A stretch of DNA of 46,549 nt, taken from NCBI GenBank assembly GCA_902595825.1, contig CACJRP010000010.1:1-46549 (forward strand), written 5' to 3'. Source of the DNA: an uncultured Bacteroidota bacterium. Lineage in GTDB: Bacteria > Bacteroidota > Bacteroidia > Flavobacteriales > Flavobacteriaceae. Positions within the stretch are counted from its first letter, which is position 1. Every line of letters begins with the position of its first letter. Under the pieces are notes generated by a model. The model was not told the DNA's origin. It saw only the letters and a list, made by a program, of their open reading frames with translations, and did not search any database. This document shows positions 8,612 through 19,152 of the stretch, piece by piece. The position numbers were made by a program, and so were the translations under genes.

Positions 8612-10039
8612 ATGGTTAAAAAAATAGGTTTAATATTAGGCCCGTTGTCTTTTATTTTTTTGAATTTTCTTAGTCTTGAGAATATCGATGAAAAAGCATC
8701 CATTGTTATCGCTCTTGCTGCGTGGATGATAATTTGGTGGATTTCGGAAGCGATTTCAATTTCTGTTACTTCACTTTTGCCTTTGGTTATATTTCCTTTG
8801 TTCCAAGTGATGGAAATAAATCAGGTTGGTGCAAATTATGGAAGCTCAATAGTCTTTCTCTTTTTTGGTGGATTTGTATTAGCTCTAGCACTTGAAAAAG
8901 TAAACCTACACAAAAGAATTGCACTAACAATAATAAATAAAACCGGAACTTCTCCCGACAGAGTCATTCTTGGTTTTATGATTGCAACCGCCTTCATGAG
9001 TATGTGGATATCCAACACCGCAAGTACAGTTGTGATGCTCCCTATTGCCCTTTCTGTAATAAATCTTTTAATTGATAATAAAAAAGGGGGGTCAAAAAGT
9101 GAGAAAAACTTTTCTCTTAGTGTAATGCTTGGTATTGCCTTCTCAGCGAATTCAGGTGGTATAGCTACTGTTATAGGAACACCCCCAAATTCTGTTCTTA
9201 TTGGTTTACTGGAAAACGAATATAACATTGAAATTTCATTTCTAAATTGGATGGTTATTGGCCTCCCCTTTTCAATGATATTACTGGCTATAATTTATTT
9301 ACTCTTAACAAGGGTGCTTTTTAGAAATGAAAATATAAAATTTAAATCCTCATCTCAACTAATTAATAATAAACTAAATGAGCTTGGAAAAATAAGTAAA
9401 AAAGAAATGCATGTGCTTATAATATTTGGTATAACTGTTTTTTTGTGGATTTTTAGAACACTTATAAATAAATTAATCCCTGGATTTAAATTGTCAGATA
9501 CAATTATTAGCGTTGGTTGTGCAATTTCTCTTTTTGCAATCCCTTTCAAATTCTCAAAACCTCAATTTATATTAAATTGGAGCGACACAAAGAATTTAGC
9601 TTGGGGAATCCTTATTCTTTTCGGTGGTGGACTTGCATTGGCAAAAGGAATGTCTGAAACGGGGATTGTTTCACTTATTACTGACTCTATTGCTGGTGCT
9701 GATTTAAATATCATAATAACCGTGTCTCTTTTAATAACTATGATGTTATTCATGACAGAGTTGATGAGTAATGTAGCTTTAGTAGCAGTACTTGCCCCAG
9801 TAATGGTAGGAATTGCAATTGGTTTAGAAATTCCTATTTTGCACCTTTTAATTCCAATAACTATGGCAAGCAGTTGTGCTTTTATGTTGCCAATGGCAAC
9901 TCCACCAAATGCGATTGTTTTTGCTAGCGGCTATGTTAAAGTTTCTGAAATGGTCAGAGCTGGAATTCTCATAAATATTTTATCAATACTACTACTTATT
10001 TTGATGTATAAGTTTTTTATACCTATGATCTTTAACTAG
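8612..10039 (+). CDS. SLC13/DASS family sodium:carboxylate symporter
   Basis: Inner-membrane carrier, probably Na+-coupled uptake of dicarboxylates or a related anion. The 475-residue protein is hydrophobic throughout with about 11-12 segments. It carries the two DASS hairpin motifs: SNT at residues 134-136 (MWISNTAST) and SNV at 386-388 (LMSNVALVAV). The second repeat ends with MLPMATPPNAIVFASG, typical of the family, and the first repeat has the matching GTPPNSVLIG near 195. Its ATG lies 111 bp from the divergent gapN start, and its 3' end overlaps the convergent ilvA stop by 4 nt. An upstream ATG at 8593 is out of frame. The substrate (succinate/malate, citrate, or sulfate in related families) cannot be decided from sequence. 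Confidence 0.88.
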   Translation: MVKKIGLILGPLSFIFLNFLSLENIDEKASIVIALAAWMIIWWISEAISISVTSLLPLVIFPLFQVMEINQVGANYGSSIVFLFFGGFVLALALEKVNLHKRIALTIINKTGTSPDRVILGFMIATAFMSMWISNTASTVVMLPIALSVINLLIDNKKGGSKSEKNFSLSVMLGIAFSANSGGIATVIGTPPNSVLIGLLENEYNIEISFLNWMVIGLPFSMILLAIIYLLLTRVLFRNENIKFKSSSQLINNKLNELGKISKKEMHVLIIFGITVFLWIFRTLINKLIPGFKLSDTIISVGCAISLFAIPFKFSKPQFILNWSDTKNLAWGILILFGGGLALAKGMSETGIVSLITDSIAGADLNIIITVSLLITMMLFMTELMSNVALVAVLAPVMVGIAIGLEIPILHLLIPITMASSCAFMLPMATPPNAIVFASGYVKVSEMVRAGILINILSILLLILMYKFFIPMIFN

Positions 10040-11283
10040 ATTAGATATTGAAATAGGTCTGGCTTCTCATTTAAATACTCACCATAGAAACCACTCTCCT
10101 TCATTCTTTTAATAAGAGGTGTTAAATCGTTTTTGGATTTCAGTTCAATACCAACAACTGCAGGAGCAACAACACGGTTACTTTTCTTTGAGTATTCAAA
10201 AAAAGTTATATCGTCAGTAGGACCAAGTATTTCTGACGCAAACTGTTTCAAAGATCCAGCTCTTTGTGGAAATCTCACAATAAAATAATGTTTTAAATTA
10301 CTGTAAAGAAGGGCCCTTTCTTTAATTTCTGGAGTTCTTGTAATATCATTATTTCCGCCACAAATGATGGTTCCAATTTTTTTTCCTTTAATTTCATATG
10401 AGAATTGATCAAGACAAGCAAGAGAAATCGCACCAGCAGGCTCTACTACAATCCCTTCCTTATTATATAAATCCAAAATTTCTTTACAAATTCTTCCCTC
10501 GTCAACCGAAATAGTTTTATCGATTAAATCTTTACAATAATTAAAGCAAATATCTCCCATTTTTTGAATAGCAACACCTTCCGCAAACTTATCAATAGTT
10601 TTTAGTTGAGTATTTCTATTATTCTTTAAAGATGTTATAAATGAGGTTGCTCCAGAGGGTTCGACACCTACTATTTTAGTTTTTGGTGACAACTTTTTAA
10701 AAACAGTCAAAAAGCCAGAAACAAGACCTCCACCACCAACAGGAATAAACATATAATCAAGATCAAAGTCAATTTGGTCCAGAATTTCAAGTGCGATAGT
10801 TGCTTGTCCATGAATAACTTCTACATCATCAAAAGGATGAATGAAGACGGAATTTGTTTTTACTTGAAATTTTTCTGCTTCGTTTTGGGAATCATCATAA
10901 GTATCACCTTTAAGGATAATTTTAATGTATTCAGCCCCAAACATTTTTACTCTATCTATTTTTTGCTTTGGAGTCGGCAAAGGCATAAATACTGTTCCTT
11001 TAATTTTTAAATAATTACATGCAAATGCAAATCCTTGAGCATGATTTCCTCCACTAGCACACACTATACCTTTTTTAAGATCATTCTTAGAAAGAGCAAC
11101 AATCTTATTAAACGCACCTCTTATTTTAAACGACCTTACTAATTGTAAATCCTCTCTTTTCGTGTAAATCTCAGCATTAAAATTATTAGATATTCTATCG
11201 AGATATTGAAAAGGTGTGTTTATTGAAACATTGCTAAGTCTTTTTTTAGCTTGATAACAACCTTCAATTGTGGGGAAATTCAT
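10036..11283 (-). CDS. ilvA: Threonine ammonia-lyase (biosynthetic threonine deaminase)
   Basis: PLP enzyme converting threonine to 2-oxobutyrate for isoleucine. In the 415-residue protein, SFKIRGAFNK near residue 47 holds the Schiff-base lysine, CASGGNHAQGFAFAC near 75 binds substrate, and PVGGGGLVSGF near 182 binds the PLP phosphate. From about residue 330 there is a single ACT-like regulatory domain (YFIVRFPQRAGSLKQFASEIL), the short IlvA form with one rather than two ACT-like units. It is the last gene of the ilv operon: its ATG overlaps the ilvC stop by one base (TAATG), suggesting translational coupling. Isoleucine feedback through the ACT-like domain is expected from the family. The cimA gene gives the cell a second source of 2-oxobutyrate. 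Confidence 0.95.
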   Translation of the reverse strand: MNFPTIEGCYQAKKRLSNVSINTPFQYLDRISNNFNAEIYTKREDLQLVRSFKIRGAFNKIVALSKNDLKKGIVCASGGNHAQGFAFACNYLKIKGTVFMPLPTPKQKIDRVKMFGAEYIKIILKGDTYDDSQNEAEKFQVKTNSVFIHPFDDVEVIHGQATIALEILDQIDFDLDYMFIPVGGGGLVSGFLTVFKKLSPKTKIVGVEPSGATSFITSLKNNRNTQLKTIDKFAEGVAIQKMGDICFNYCKDLIDKTISVDEGRICKEILDLYNKEGIVVEPAGAISLACLDQFSYEIKGKKIGTIICGGNNDITRTPEIKERALLYSNLKHYFIVRFPQRAGSLKQFASEILGPTDDITFFEYSKKSNRVVAPAVVGIELKSKNDLTPLIKRMKESGFYGEYLNEKPDLFQYLI

Positions 11284-12758
11284 TATATAATTTTTTTCAT
11301 TCCAGTCATTGATTCTCTTAATTCGTATCCGATATTTTCTACTGGATGAAATCTGATAATTTCGTTAATATGAATTAATTTTTTATTATCCACATAATTA
11401 TCTTTACCACTATTAAATGACTTGCCGATAACATCAACATCAATTTCGCTCATAAATTTCTTCAAAAGTGGTTTACAAGCATGATCAAACAGATAGCAAC
11501 CGTATTCTGCTGTATCAGAAATAATTCTGTTCATTTCATAAAGCTTTTTTCTGGCTATTGTATTCGCAATCAGGGGTGTTTCGTGAAGAGATTCGTAATA
11601 AGCCGATTCTTCTTTTATTCCAGCTGCAACCATTGTTTCAAATGCAAGTTCTACTCCTGCCCTAACAAACGCAACCATTAATATACCATTATCAAAAAAC
11701 TCCTGCTCAGGTATGTCTTTGTCGGTAATTTTCGTTTTTTCAAATGAAGTATCTGCAGTTTCTGACCTCCATTTCAAAAGATCTTTATCGTTATTTGACC
11801 AATCCTCCATCATGGTTTTTGAAAACTCTCCAGACATTATATTATCCATATGCTTTTTGAATAAAGGAGTCATTATTGATTTTAATTTTTCAGACAATTC
11901 AAAAGCTTTAATTTTAGCCGGATTAGAAAGACGATCCATCATGTTGGTTATTCCACCGTGCTTCAAAGCTTCTGTAATTGTTTCCCAGCCAAACTGAACT
12001 AACTTCGCCGCATATCCAGCTTCTATTCCATTTTCAATCATTTTGTCAAAACATAAAATAGAACCCGTTTGGAGAATACCACACAAAATGGTTTGCTCTC
12101 CCATTAAATCTGATTTAACCTCAGCAACGAAAGAGGATTCCAAAACACCTGCTCTGTGCCCTCCTGTAGCTACAGCATATGCTTTAGCAATTTCTAAACC
12201 TTTTTTGTCAGGATCATTCTCAGGATGAACTGCAATCAAAGTTGGTACACCAAAACCCCTTTTATATTCTTCTCTGACTTCAGTTCCAGGGCATTTTGGT
12301 GCCACCATAATTACAGTAATATCGTCTCGAACCTCTATTCCTTCCTCAACAATATTAAACCCATGAGAATAAGAAAGTATAGATCCTTTTTTCATTAATG
12401 GCATAATCGAATTTACAACTGAGGTGTGATTTTTATCTGGGGTTAAATTTAGAACCAAATCAGCAACTGGAATGAGCTCCTTAAAATTTCCAGTTTTAAA
12501 ATTGTTTTTTGTAGCGCTTAAAAATGAATTTCTTTTTTGGTCAATTGATTCTTGTCGTAAGGCAAAAGAAATATCTAGACCTGAGTCTCTCATATTTAGT
12601 CCCTGATTTAAACCTTGAGCTCCACAACCAACTATAACGATTTTTTTACTTTTTAAAGCTTCTACCCCGTTTCCAAATTCCGACTGTGACATAAACCTAC
12701 ATTTACCAAGCTGATTTATTTTTTCACTTAGAGATAATTTATTAAAATAATTACTCAT
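11283..12758 (-). CDS. ilvC: Ketol-acid reductoisomerase, class II (long form)
   Basis: Isomerises and reduces acetolactate and acetohydroxybutyrate to the dihydroxy acids of valine and isoleucine synthesis. At 491 residues it matches the E. coli-type class II enzyme with a duplicated C-terminal knotted domain rather than the roughly 330-residue class I form. The Rossmann motif is [17 protein letters not shown] near residue 45. The cofactor loop [13 protein letters not shown] keeps the Arg, Arg and Ser positions that bind the 2'-phosphate of NADPH in E. coli IlvC, so NADPH preference is expected. It overlaps ilvN by 8 nt upstream and ilvA by 1 nt downstream. Confidence 0.96.
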   Translation of the reverse strand: MSNYFNKLSLSEKINQLGKCRFMSQSEFGNGVEALKSKKIVIVGCGAQGLNQGLNMRDSGLDISFALRQESIDQKRNSFLSATKNNFKTGNFKELIPVADLVLNLTPDKNHTSVVNSIMPLMKKGSILSYSHGFNIVEEGIEVRDDITVIMVAPKCPGTEVREEYKRGFGVPTLIAVHPENDPDKKGLEIAKAYAVATGGHRAGVLESSFVAEVKSDLMGEQTILCGILQTGSILCFDKMIENGIEAGYAAKLVQFGWETITEALKHGGITNMMDRLSNPAKIKAFELSEKLKSIMTPLFKKHMDNIMSGEFSKTMMEDWSNNDKDLLKWRSETADTSFEKTKITDKDIPEQEFFDNGILMVAFVRAGVELAFETMVAAGIKEESAYYESLHETPLIANTIARKKLYEMNRIISDTAEYGCYLFDHACKPLLKKFMSEIDVDVIGKSFNSGKDNYVDNKKLIHINEIIRFHPVENIGYELRESMTGMKKII

Positions 12759-13296
12759 TTTTTTTGTTTTGATTTTTAAAGTTATTCAATATTTGCGATA
12801 TTCCCATTGGTGCTTTTGTTACCGAAATTCTGCCAGACCTTACAAATTGTAGAAGTCCATACTTAGAAAGGTCTTCCCTTAACTTTTCAGTATCCTTTCT
12901 AAAACCTGTTTTTTCAATCACAAAAAATTTGGGTGATACAGTTACTATATTTGCATGACTGTCTTTGATAATATTTTGAATTTGTCTCTCTTCAAAAAGA
13001 GAACTTGATTTGACCTTGTATAGGGCTGACTCAAGAAAGATAGTTTCTTTATCCGTATGATAAAATGCTTTGATTACATCAACTTGTTTTTCAATTTGTT
13101 GAACCAATTTTTTAATTTGTATCTCAGTAACAGAAACAACAATAACGAAGCGAAAAACATCTTTTATTTCAGATTGGGAAGTTGAGAAACTCATAATATT
13201 GACATGCCTTTTCAAAAAAATTGCAGATACTCTATTGAGAAGTCCCACATTATTTTCTGAATAGATTGAAATTGTATATTGAATTTTTTCTTCCAT
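12751..13296 (-). CDS. ilvN: Acetolactate synthase small (regulatory) subunit
   Basis: Regulatory subunit of acetohydroxyacid synthase, binding valine through an N-terminal ACT domain and activating IlvB. The 181-residue protein opens with an ACT segment ([20 protein letters not shown], residues 7-26), where the Asn-x-x-G-x-x-x-R pattern forms the effector site. A second domain follows at about residues 85-175 ([19 protein letters not shown]). The length is typical. It overlaps ilvB by 1 nt and ilvC by 8 nt within the ilv operon. The symbol ilvN is used rather than ilvH because a single small subunit is present. Confidence 0.94.
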   Translation of the reverse strand: MEEKIQYTISIYSENNVGLLNRVSAIFLKRHVNIMSFSTSQSEIKDVFRFVIVVSVTEIQIKKLVQQIEKQVDVIKAFYHTDKETIFLESALYKVKSSSLFEERQIQNIIKDSHANIVTVSPKFFVIEKTGFRKDTEKLREDLSKYGLLQFVRSGRISVTKAPMGISQILNNFKNQNKKNE

Positions 13297-14996
13297 TATT
13301 CTAATCTTATATCAGAGACGGATGCACCTGTTGGAATCATTGGAAAAACGTTATCCTCTTTTTCAACACATACCTCTAAGAAAAAAGCATCTTTGGATTC
13401 AATCAATAGCTTGACAGCATTGTCTAAATCTTCTCTATCAGACACTCTCGATGCCTGAATGCTATATCCTTCAGCAATTTTCACAAAGTCTGGATTTACC
13501 ATTTCAGTCGATGCATATCTTTTATCAAAAAATAATTGTTGCCACTGTCTTACCATTCCAAGATAATCGTTATTTAATACAACTATCTTTACAGCGGTTT
13601 TAGTTTGAAAAATTGTTCCCAATTCTTGGATGGTCATTTGATATCCACCATCGCCAATTACGGCAACTACTTCTCTATGAGGAGCACCAATTTTAGCTCC
13701 TATAGCAGCAGGTAAAGCAAAACCCATGGTACCTAAACCTCCAGAGGTAATATTACTTTTTGAAGAATTAAATTTGGCATATCTACAGGCGACCATTTGA
13801 TGTTGACCAACATCTGTCACTATTATCGCGTCACCTTTGGAATGCTTATTTATTGAATTAATTACTTCTCCCATTGTTAAGCCGTCTTTGCTAGGAAATA
13901 AATCCTTTTCAATTACTGATTTATACTCAATTTTCATGTGATTATCAAAAAGACCAATCCAACTATTAAGTGACTTTTTGTTAACTAGGTTTGAGAGCTT
14001 TTTTAGACTTTGTTTACAATCACCTAAAATCGGATAATGAGCAAAAACATTTTTGGATATTTCAGCAGGATCAATTTCCAAATGGACTATTTTGGCTTGC
14101 TTTGCATAAGTATTTAAATCTCCTGTAACTCTATCATCAAACCTCATCCCTACCGCTATTAAAACATCACACTCGTTTGTAAGTACATTTGGACCATAAT
14201 TACCGTGCATTCCAACCATTCCCATATTTAAAGGGTGTTCAGTCGGGAGAGCTGATAAGCCCAGGATTGTCCAAACAGCAGGTATTCCTGAATTTTCTAC
14301 AAATTCTTTAAATTCATTTTCGGCTTCAGCTAAGATTACTCCTTGACCCCAAACGATTAGTGGTTTCTTCGAGGAATTTATCACTTTAGCTGCTTCAGCA
14401 ATTTGTTCATTTTGAAGTTGAGGAACAGGCAAATAACTTCTTATACCATTACATTTTTTATAATTGTAGTCACAGAACTCAAATTGTGCATCTTTGGTTA
14501 TATCAATTAACACAGGACCTGGTCTTCCAGTTGATGCGATATAAAACGCTTTAGAAACTATATCCGGGATTTCACTTGCTTTTGTGATTTGATAGTTCCA
14601 TTTTGTAACAGGCGTTGAAATACCAATTATATCAGTTTCTTGAAAAGCGTCTGAACCCAACAAATGAGACGCTACTTGACCTGTTATACACACAATGGGT
14701 GTGGAATCAATTTGAGCATCAGCGATTCCTGTGACTAAATTTGTGGCGCCAGGACCAGATGTAGCAATAGCTACTCCCACTTTTCCTGAGGAACGAGCAT
14801 AACCTTGTGCTGCGTGAGTAGCACCCTGTTCGTGTCGTGTAAGAATATGATTAATTTTGTCACTGAATTTATAAAGTTCGTCATAAACTGGCATGATTGC
14901 TCCTCCAGGATATCCAAAAAGCAAATCGACACCCTCCTCTAATAGGGACCTAATTAGTGCCTCAGCACCTGAGATATTTAGTTTATTATTCTTCAT
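13296..14996 (-). CDS. ilvB: Acetolactate synthase large (catalytic) subunit
   Basis: ThDP- and FAD-dependent catalytic subunit making acetolactate from pyruvate and acetohydroxybutyrate from pyruvate plus 2-oxobutyrate. The 566-residue protein has the catalytic glutamate Glu56 in [15 protein letters not shown], the FAD-domain region in the middle ([11 protein letters not shown] near 275), and the ThDP/Mg motif beginning [12 protein letters not shown] near 445 and running to [12 protein letters not shown]. The C-terminus ([13 protein letters not shown]) is typical. Second gene of the ilv operon, overlapping ilvD by 11 nt and ilvN by 1 nt. Confidence 0.97.
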   Translation of the reverse strand: MKNNKLNISGAEALIRSLLEEGVDLLFGYPGGAIMPVYDELYKFSDKINHILTRHEQGATHAAQGYARSSGKVGVAIATSGPGATNLVTGIADAQIDSTPIVCITGQVASHLLGSDAFQETDIIGISTPVTKWNYQITKASEIPDIVSKAFYIASTGRPGPVLIDITKDAQFEFCDYNYKKCNGIRSYLPVPQLQNEQIAEAAKVINSSKKPLIVWGQGVILAEAENEFKEFVENSGIPAVWTILGLSALPTEHPLNMGMVGMHGNYGPNVLTNECDVLIAVGMRFDDRVTGDLNTYAKQAKIVHLEIDPAEISKNVFAHYPILGDCKQSLKKLSNLVNKKSLNSWIGLFDNHMKIEYKSVIEKDLFPSKDGLTMGEVINSINKHSKGDAIIVTDVGQHQMVACRYAKFNSSKSNITSGGLGTMGFALPAAIGAKIGAPHREVVAVIGDGGYQMTIQELGTIFQTKTAVKIVVLNNDYLGMVRQWQQLFFDKRYASTEMVNPDFVKIAEGYSIQASRVSDREDLDNAVKLLIESKDAFFLEVCVEKEDNVFPMIPTGASVSDIRLE

Positions 14997-16665
14997 ATTC
15001 GTCTGTTATACATCCATTAGAAGCGGTTGAAACGTTTCTTATATATTTTAGTAAAGTTCCACTTTTAAATTTATATTGCGGTTGAGTCCATTTGTTTTTT
15101 CTTTCAATTAATTCTTCTTTACCAACAAGCAGTTCTATAGTATTTTTTTCAGCATTTATCTCTATAATATCATTGTCTTCAATAATAGCAATATTTCCTC
15201 CCTCCTGCGCTTCAGGTACAATATGACCTACAACAAAACCATGGGTGCCTCCAGAAAATCGACCATCAGTAATTAGAGCTACCTCTTTACCCAATCCAGC
15301 GCCCATAATAGCGGCAGTTGGCTTTAACATCTCAGGCATGCCAGGCCCTCCCTTAGGGCCAACGTAACGTATCACAACAACTTGACCTTTTTCTACAAGA
15401 CCATTTTTGATTCCATCATTAGCAGCTTGCTCACTATCAAAAACTTTTGCAGGACCTTTAAAAACCAAACCTTCTTTACCCGTAATTTTGGCAACAGCTC
15501 CATCATTTGCAATATTACCTTTTAGGATTTGAATATGACCTGTTTTTTTAATTGGTTTTTCAATAGGATGAATAATCTTTTGATTTTCTTTTAACCAAGG
15601 TAAATCTTCCAAATTTGAAGAAAGACTTTTTCCTGTGACTGTTATACAATCACCATCCAACAAATTATTTTTGAGCATTAACTTTAATACAGAGGGTACG
15701 CCTCCAACTTTGTGTAAATCTTCCATTAAAAATCTGCCACTAGGCTTTAAATCAGCGAGATATGGAGTTGATTCCATTATTTTTTGGAAATCATCTATAC
15801 TAAAGTCAACTTTTGCAGCTTTCGCGATTGCCAAAAAGTGTAGTACTGAATTGGTAGAACCACCCAAAACCGCAATTAATCTTATTGCATTTTCAATTGA
15901 ACTTCTTGTTACAATATCCCTTGGCTTTAAATCTAATTCCAATATATTTTTGATCGCATTTCCAATAAGATTACATTCTTTTTTTTTGTTTTCGCTTATA
16001 GCTGGATCAGAAGAATTATATGGAAGTGACATTCCCAACGCTTCTATAGCAGAGGCCATGGTGTTTGCAGTATACATTCCTCCACATGCACCGGCTCCTG
16101 GGCAAGCACTTTTTATTACACATTTAAATTGGTCTTCAGATATCTTCCCAGAAACCTTTTCCCCCCAAGCTTCAAAAGCGGAAACAACATCTAATTTATT
16201 TCCATTGTGAAAACCAGGGGCAATCGTTCCTCCATAAACCAAAATACTGGGTCTATTTAATCTTAACATTCCCATTAAAGCACCGGGCATGTTTTTATCG
16301 CATCCAACAACCGTTACCAGAGCGTCATAAGACATTGCTTGCACAACAGTCTCGATAGAATCAGCAATGATATCTCTAGAAGGTAATGAGAATCTCATAC
16401 CAGGCGTTCCCATTGATATGCCATCACTAACTCCGATGGAATTAAAAATTAAACCAACTAAATTACTAGATACGACAGAATTTTTTATAAGTTTTGATAA
16501 ATCGTTAAGATGCATGTTACAAGGGTTACCTTCGTAACCTGTACTGGCAATACCCACAAAAGGTTTTTTTAAATCATCTTCACTTAAACCGATAGCGTGA
16601 AGCATTGCTTGGGCTGCCGGTTGACTTGAATCTTGAGTAACTGTTTTACTATATTTATTTAGCAT
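14986..16665 (-). CDS. ilvD: Dihydroxy-acid dehydratase
   Basis: Fe-S enzyme dehydrating dihydroxyisovalerate and dihydroxymethylvalerate to the 2-oxo acids of valine and isoleucine. The 559-residue protein carries the family cysteines in NPCNMH near residue 47, [12 protein letters not shown] near 118 and [18 protein letters not shown] near 190, the [14 protein letters not shown] signature near 467, and a C-terminal [16 protein letters not shown]. The three-cysteine pattern is as expected for a cluster-binding IlvD. First gene of the minus-strand ilv operon; a 250 bp divergent gap separates it from the aldehyde dehydrogenase gene and must hold its promoter. Confidence 0.97.
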   Translation of the reverse strand: MLNKYSKTVTQDSSQPAAQAMLHAIGLSEDDLKKPFVGIASTGYEGNPCNMHLNDLSKLIKNSVVSSNLVGLIFNSIGVSDGISMGTPGMRFSLPSRDIIADSIETVVQAMSYDALVTVVGCDKNMPGALMGMLRLNRPSILVYGGTIAPGFHNGNKLDVVSAFEAWGEKVSGKISEDQFKCVIKSACPGAGACGGMYTANTMASAIEALGMSLPYNSSDPAISENKKKECNLIGNAIKNILELDLKPRDIVTRSSIENAIRLIAVLGGSTNSVLHFLAIAKAAKVDFSIDDFQKIMESTPYLADLKPSGRFLMEDLHKVGGVPSVLKLMLKNNLLDGDCITVTGKSLSSNLEDLPWLKENQKIIHPIEKPIKKTGHIQILKGNIANDGAVAKITGKEGLVFKGPAKVFDSEQAANDGIKNGLVEKGQVVVIRYVGPKGGPGMPEMLKPTAAIMGAGLGKEVALITDGRFSGGTHGFVVGHIVPEAQEGGNIAIIEDNDIIEINAEKNTIELLVGKEELIERKNKWTQPQYKFKSGTLLKYIRNVSTASNGCITDEYEE

Positions 16666-16806
16666 AATCTATAAGAGTGAAGCAAAATTAGTTTTGAATA
16701 TATCCTTATGTCTTTAGAAATTAAAAAATAGTATTATGTTCAAATTGTATTTTTATATTTTATATTATTGTAAATCAATATATTATGTGCATATTTTATA
16801 GATTTT

Positions 16807-16814
16807 CAAATATA
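16807..16814 (-). promoter_or_regulatory. Candidate Bacteroidota -7 promoter box for the ilv operon
   Basis: Read on the minus strand this is TATATTTG, a match to the TAnnTTTG element of the primary sigma factor of Bacteroidota. It would start transcription near 16800, leaving a leader of about 135 nt before ilvD. No convincing TTG element is seen at the expected upstream distance, and the region is extremely AT-rich, so a chance match is quite possible. Confidence 0.3.
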
Positions 16815-16893
16815 TTTTTTTCTTGAATTTTACTATTTTAAAGAAATTAATACTACGATTATTACTCAAAACAATGAATTGAAACTAAAAGCA

Positions 16894-16901
16894 TAAATTT
16901 G
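16894..16901 (+). promoter_or_regulatory. Candidate Bacteroidota -7 promoter box for the aldehyde dehydrogenase gene
   Basis: TAAATTTG matches TAnnTTTG and lies 14 nt before the ATG at 16916, which would leave a leader of only several bases. A TTG at 16880-16882 is nearer than the usual spacing. The position is plausible given the short leaders of flavobacteria, but the evidence is only the motif. Confidence 0.3.
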
Positions 16902-16915
16902 ATAAAATTTTAAAG

Positions 16916-18295
16916 ATGTCATCAGTTGTTAAGATTTACGAAAAACAAAGATTATTTTTCAATTCTAATAAGACCAAGAATATTAAATTCAGAAAAAGAA
17001 AATTAATTGAACTGAAAAATGCTTTAGTTAATAGAGAAACGGACATTTTAAGTGCGATTAATAAAGATCTTGGTAAACATTCCTATGAATCATATTTAAC
17101 CGAATATTTCATGATAATTTCTGAAATTAAGGAAACAATAAAAAATATTACTAGTTGGACAAGACCAAAAAGAGTTAAATCTTCCATTTTAAACTTTCCG
17201 TCGAGAGATTATCTATTATCTGACCCGTATGGCTGTACATTACAAATAAGCCCATGGAATTATCCATTTCAACTATCAATGGCAACGTTAATAGGCTCTA
17301 TCGCTGCAGGAAATACTATTATCTTAAAACCTTCAGAATACGCACCTAAGACATCAGAAATAATCTCTCAGATTATATCTAGTGTTTTTGAGGAGGGTCA
17401 TGTAAAAGTAATAACAGGAGGACCTAAAGTAGCTACCAAACTACTCAAACTTCGATGGGATCATATAATTTTTACTGGCAGTACTAAAATTGGTAAGATA
17501 ATAGCTGCTGCTGCTGCAAAACATCTTACTCCAACAATTTTAGAGTTAGGTGGAAAGAGTCCATGTGTAGTAGATCAAACTGCAAAAATAAAGGTCTCAT
17601 CAAAAAGAATTGCATGGGCAAAATTTATAAATTGTGGTCAAACTTGTATCGCGCCCGACTATATTTTGGTTCATAATGATGTAAAGGAAAAATTAATAGA
17701 AGGATTGTCTTCTGAAATAAGAAATCTCTACGGAAATAAAGCAATTGACTCTGAGAGCTATGGTAAAATTGCTCATATCAAACACTTTGAAAGAATGATT
17801 GAATATATTTCTGGTGAAAAAATTTTATTTGGAGGAGATCATGATATAGAATCATTATATTTTGGACCAACAATAATTGAAATTCAAAATTCTAAAAGTA
17901 AATTAATGAAATCTGAAATTTTTGGACCCATACTGCCAATAATCACATTTAGTAATGAAGAAGAGCTGCGTGAAATTATTTTAGAGAATGAGAAACCTTT
18001 AGGATTTTACATTTTCTCTGAAAAAAGGGGTTTTATAAAAAAAATGAGTAGATATTTTTCATTTGGTGGTGGTGTTTCAAATGACTGTATAATTCAATTT
18101 GTTAATAATAATTTACCTTTTGGAGGAATTGGTCACAGTGGAATGGGAAAATATCATGGTAAATACTCTTTCGATGCTTTTACTCATTACAAACCATTTA
18201 TTGAAAGAGGTACATGGATAGATATTCCTTTAAGATATGCACCCTACCCAAGTTCTTTTAAGTGGTTAAAAAAAATCTTAAATATTTTTACTTGA
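16916..18295 (+). CDS. Aldehyde dehydrogenase, class 3-like
   Basis: NAD(P)-dependent oxidation of an aldehyde to an acid; the substrate is unknown, and fatty or aromatic aldehydes are typical of relatives. The 459-residue length, without the N-terminal extension of class 1/2 enzymes, fits the class 3 group. Catalytic residues are visible: Asn115 in ISPWNYPF, the nucleotide-site FTGSTKIGK near 186, Glu210 in ELGGKSP and Cys244 in NCGQTCIAPDY. The C-terminus NNLPFGGIGHSGMGKYHGKYSFDAF is characteristic. A hydrophobic C-terminal stretch (FKWLKKILNIF) could make it membrane-associated, as in some fatty aldehyde dehydrogenases, though this is weak. It stands alone on the plus strand and ends 8 nt from the convergent pxpC stop. 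Confidence 0.9.
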   Translation: MSSVVKIYEKQRLFFNSNKTKNIKFRKRKLIELKNALVNRETDILSAINKDLGKHSYESYLTEYFMIISEIKETIKNITSWTRPKRVKSSILNFPSRDYLLSDPYGCTLQISPWNYPFQLSMATLIGSIAAGNTIILKPSEYAPKTSEIISQIISSVFEEGHVKVITGGPKVATKLLKLRWDHIIFTGSTKIGKIIAAAAAKHLTPTILELGGKSPCVVDQTAKIKVSSKRIAWAKFINCGQTCIAPDYILVHNDVKEKLIEGLSSEIRNLYGNKAIDSESYGKIAHIKHFERMIEYISGEKILFGGDHDIESLYFGPTIIEIQNSKSKLMKSEIFGPILPIITFSNEEELREIILENEKPLGFYIFSEKRGFIKKMSRYFSFGGGVSNDCIIQFVNNNLPFGGIGHSGMGKYHGKYSFDAFTHYKPFIERGTWIDIPLRYAPYPSSFKWLKKILNIFT

Positions 18296-18303
18296 TTATT
18301 AAA

Positions 18304-19152
18304 TCAGTTATCAAATAACCTAAATTTTACCTTAGAACCTTCAGGTTTTTGCACTAAATTTGAAAGAGAATCATCAGTCAATATTAAAATTTGCAAATAC
18401 CCTCCCGTAACTTGACAATCAGCAGTTGCAATAATTATCTCGCCTCCTGGTGTAAATTGAACTATACCAGGAATAACGACTTTACTACTTAAATTAAAAA
18501 AATCATTTTTAAGTTCTGAGGATAACCTATACCCCATTCTATTTTGACTTTTTATAGAAAATATCTCACTTAATATTTGTTTTTTTATTTCACCAGTTAT
18601 TAATCGCCAATCTGGGCCAGGCCTAGCAAATAAAGTTTTTTTGGAAAATGAATTTTCAGAAATTTTCAAGTTTATGATTTTAGAGTTAATATCTTGAGTT
18701 TTAGATATAAACTTGTATTTCTCACCATCATTAACGGATTTTGATTTTGTAATTGGATAATAAAAAGATTTGCTATTTAAAATTTTAGGAATATTGAAAG
18801 TTCCTTCGAATTTTAAGTAACATCTTAAACCAGCCTTCGCTCGGCCTACTTTTAGAATTTGTCCAGCTTGAAATGAATAAACTTTATTATTTTCGATTGC
18901 CTCATTATCCAAGTATGAATCAAACTTAGCTCCCGTGATAACAAACCTTGAATTGCACCTGAGTTTCAATTTTGGACCTATTAGTGTACATTCAAATACC
19001 GAATCGCTATCTAGACCCGGTAACAATAAATTTGCCAGGTAGAATGAATTTAGATCCATAGGACCTGATATAGGAACACCTAGGTGTCTGTGGGTTTTTC
19101 TTCCAGAATCTTGGATTGTAGTAAAATATCCTGATGAAATAACTTCTATCAT
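18304..19152 (-). CDS. pxpC: 5-oxoprolinase subunit C (biotin-dependent carboxyltransferase-like)
   Basis: Component of the ATP-dependent prokaryotic 5-oxoprolinase PxpABC, which opens 5-oxoproline to glutamate. The 282-residue protein is a KipA/urea amidolyase allophanate-hydrolase subunit 2 homologue: SGYFTTIQDSGRKTHRHLGV at residues 7-26, then PISGPMDLNSFYLAN, with ARPGPDW near 192 and GIVQFTPGGEIIIATADCQVTGGY towards the end. It directly abuts pxpB (no spacer), which encodes its usual heterodimer partner. It is the last gene of the tilS-to-pxpC run. B. subtilis KipA regulates a sporulation kinase, but here the full pxpA-B-C set argues for the oxoprolinase role. Confidence 0.92.
   Translation of the reverse strand: MIEVISSGYFTTIQDSGRKTHRHLGVPISGPMDLNSFYLANLLLPGLDSDSVFECTLIGPKLKLRCNSRFVITGAKFDSYLDNEAIENNKVYSFQAGQILKVGRAKAGLRCYLKFEGTFNIPKILNSKSFYYPITKSKSVNDGEKYKFISKTQDINSKIINLKISENSFSKKTLFARPGPDWRLITGEIKKQILSEIFSIKSQNRMGYRLSSELKNDFFNLSSKVVIPGIVQFTPGGEIIIATADCQVTGGYLQILILTDDSLSNLVQKPEGSKVKFRLFDN

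Noticed and set aside
16775-16792. A minus-strand mini-ORF MHIIY just after the candidate ilv promoter, and a TTG-initiated NIILFFNF frame (stop TAA) further downstream, as possible Ile/Leu leader peptides for the ilv operon
   Set aside because: Both are tiny and made of A/T-only or nearly A/T-only codons in very AT-rich DNA, one lacks an ATG, and no competing RNA helices were seen. Not comparable to the CGT cluster before the arg operon.
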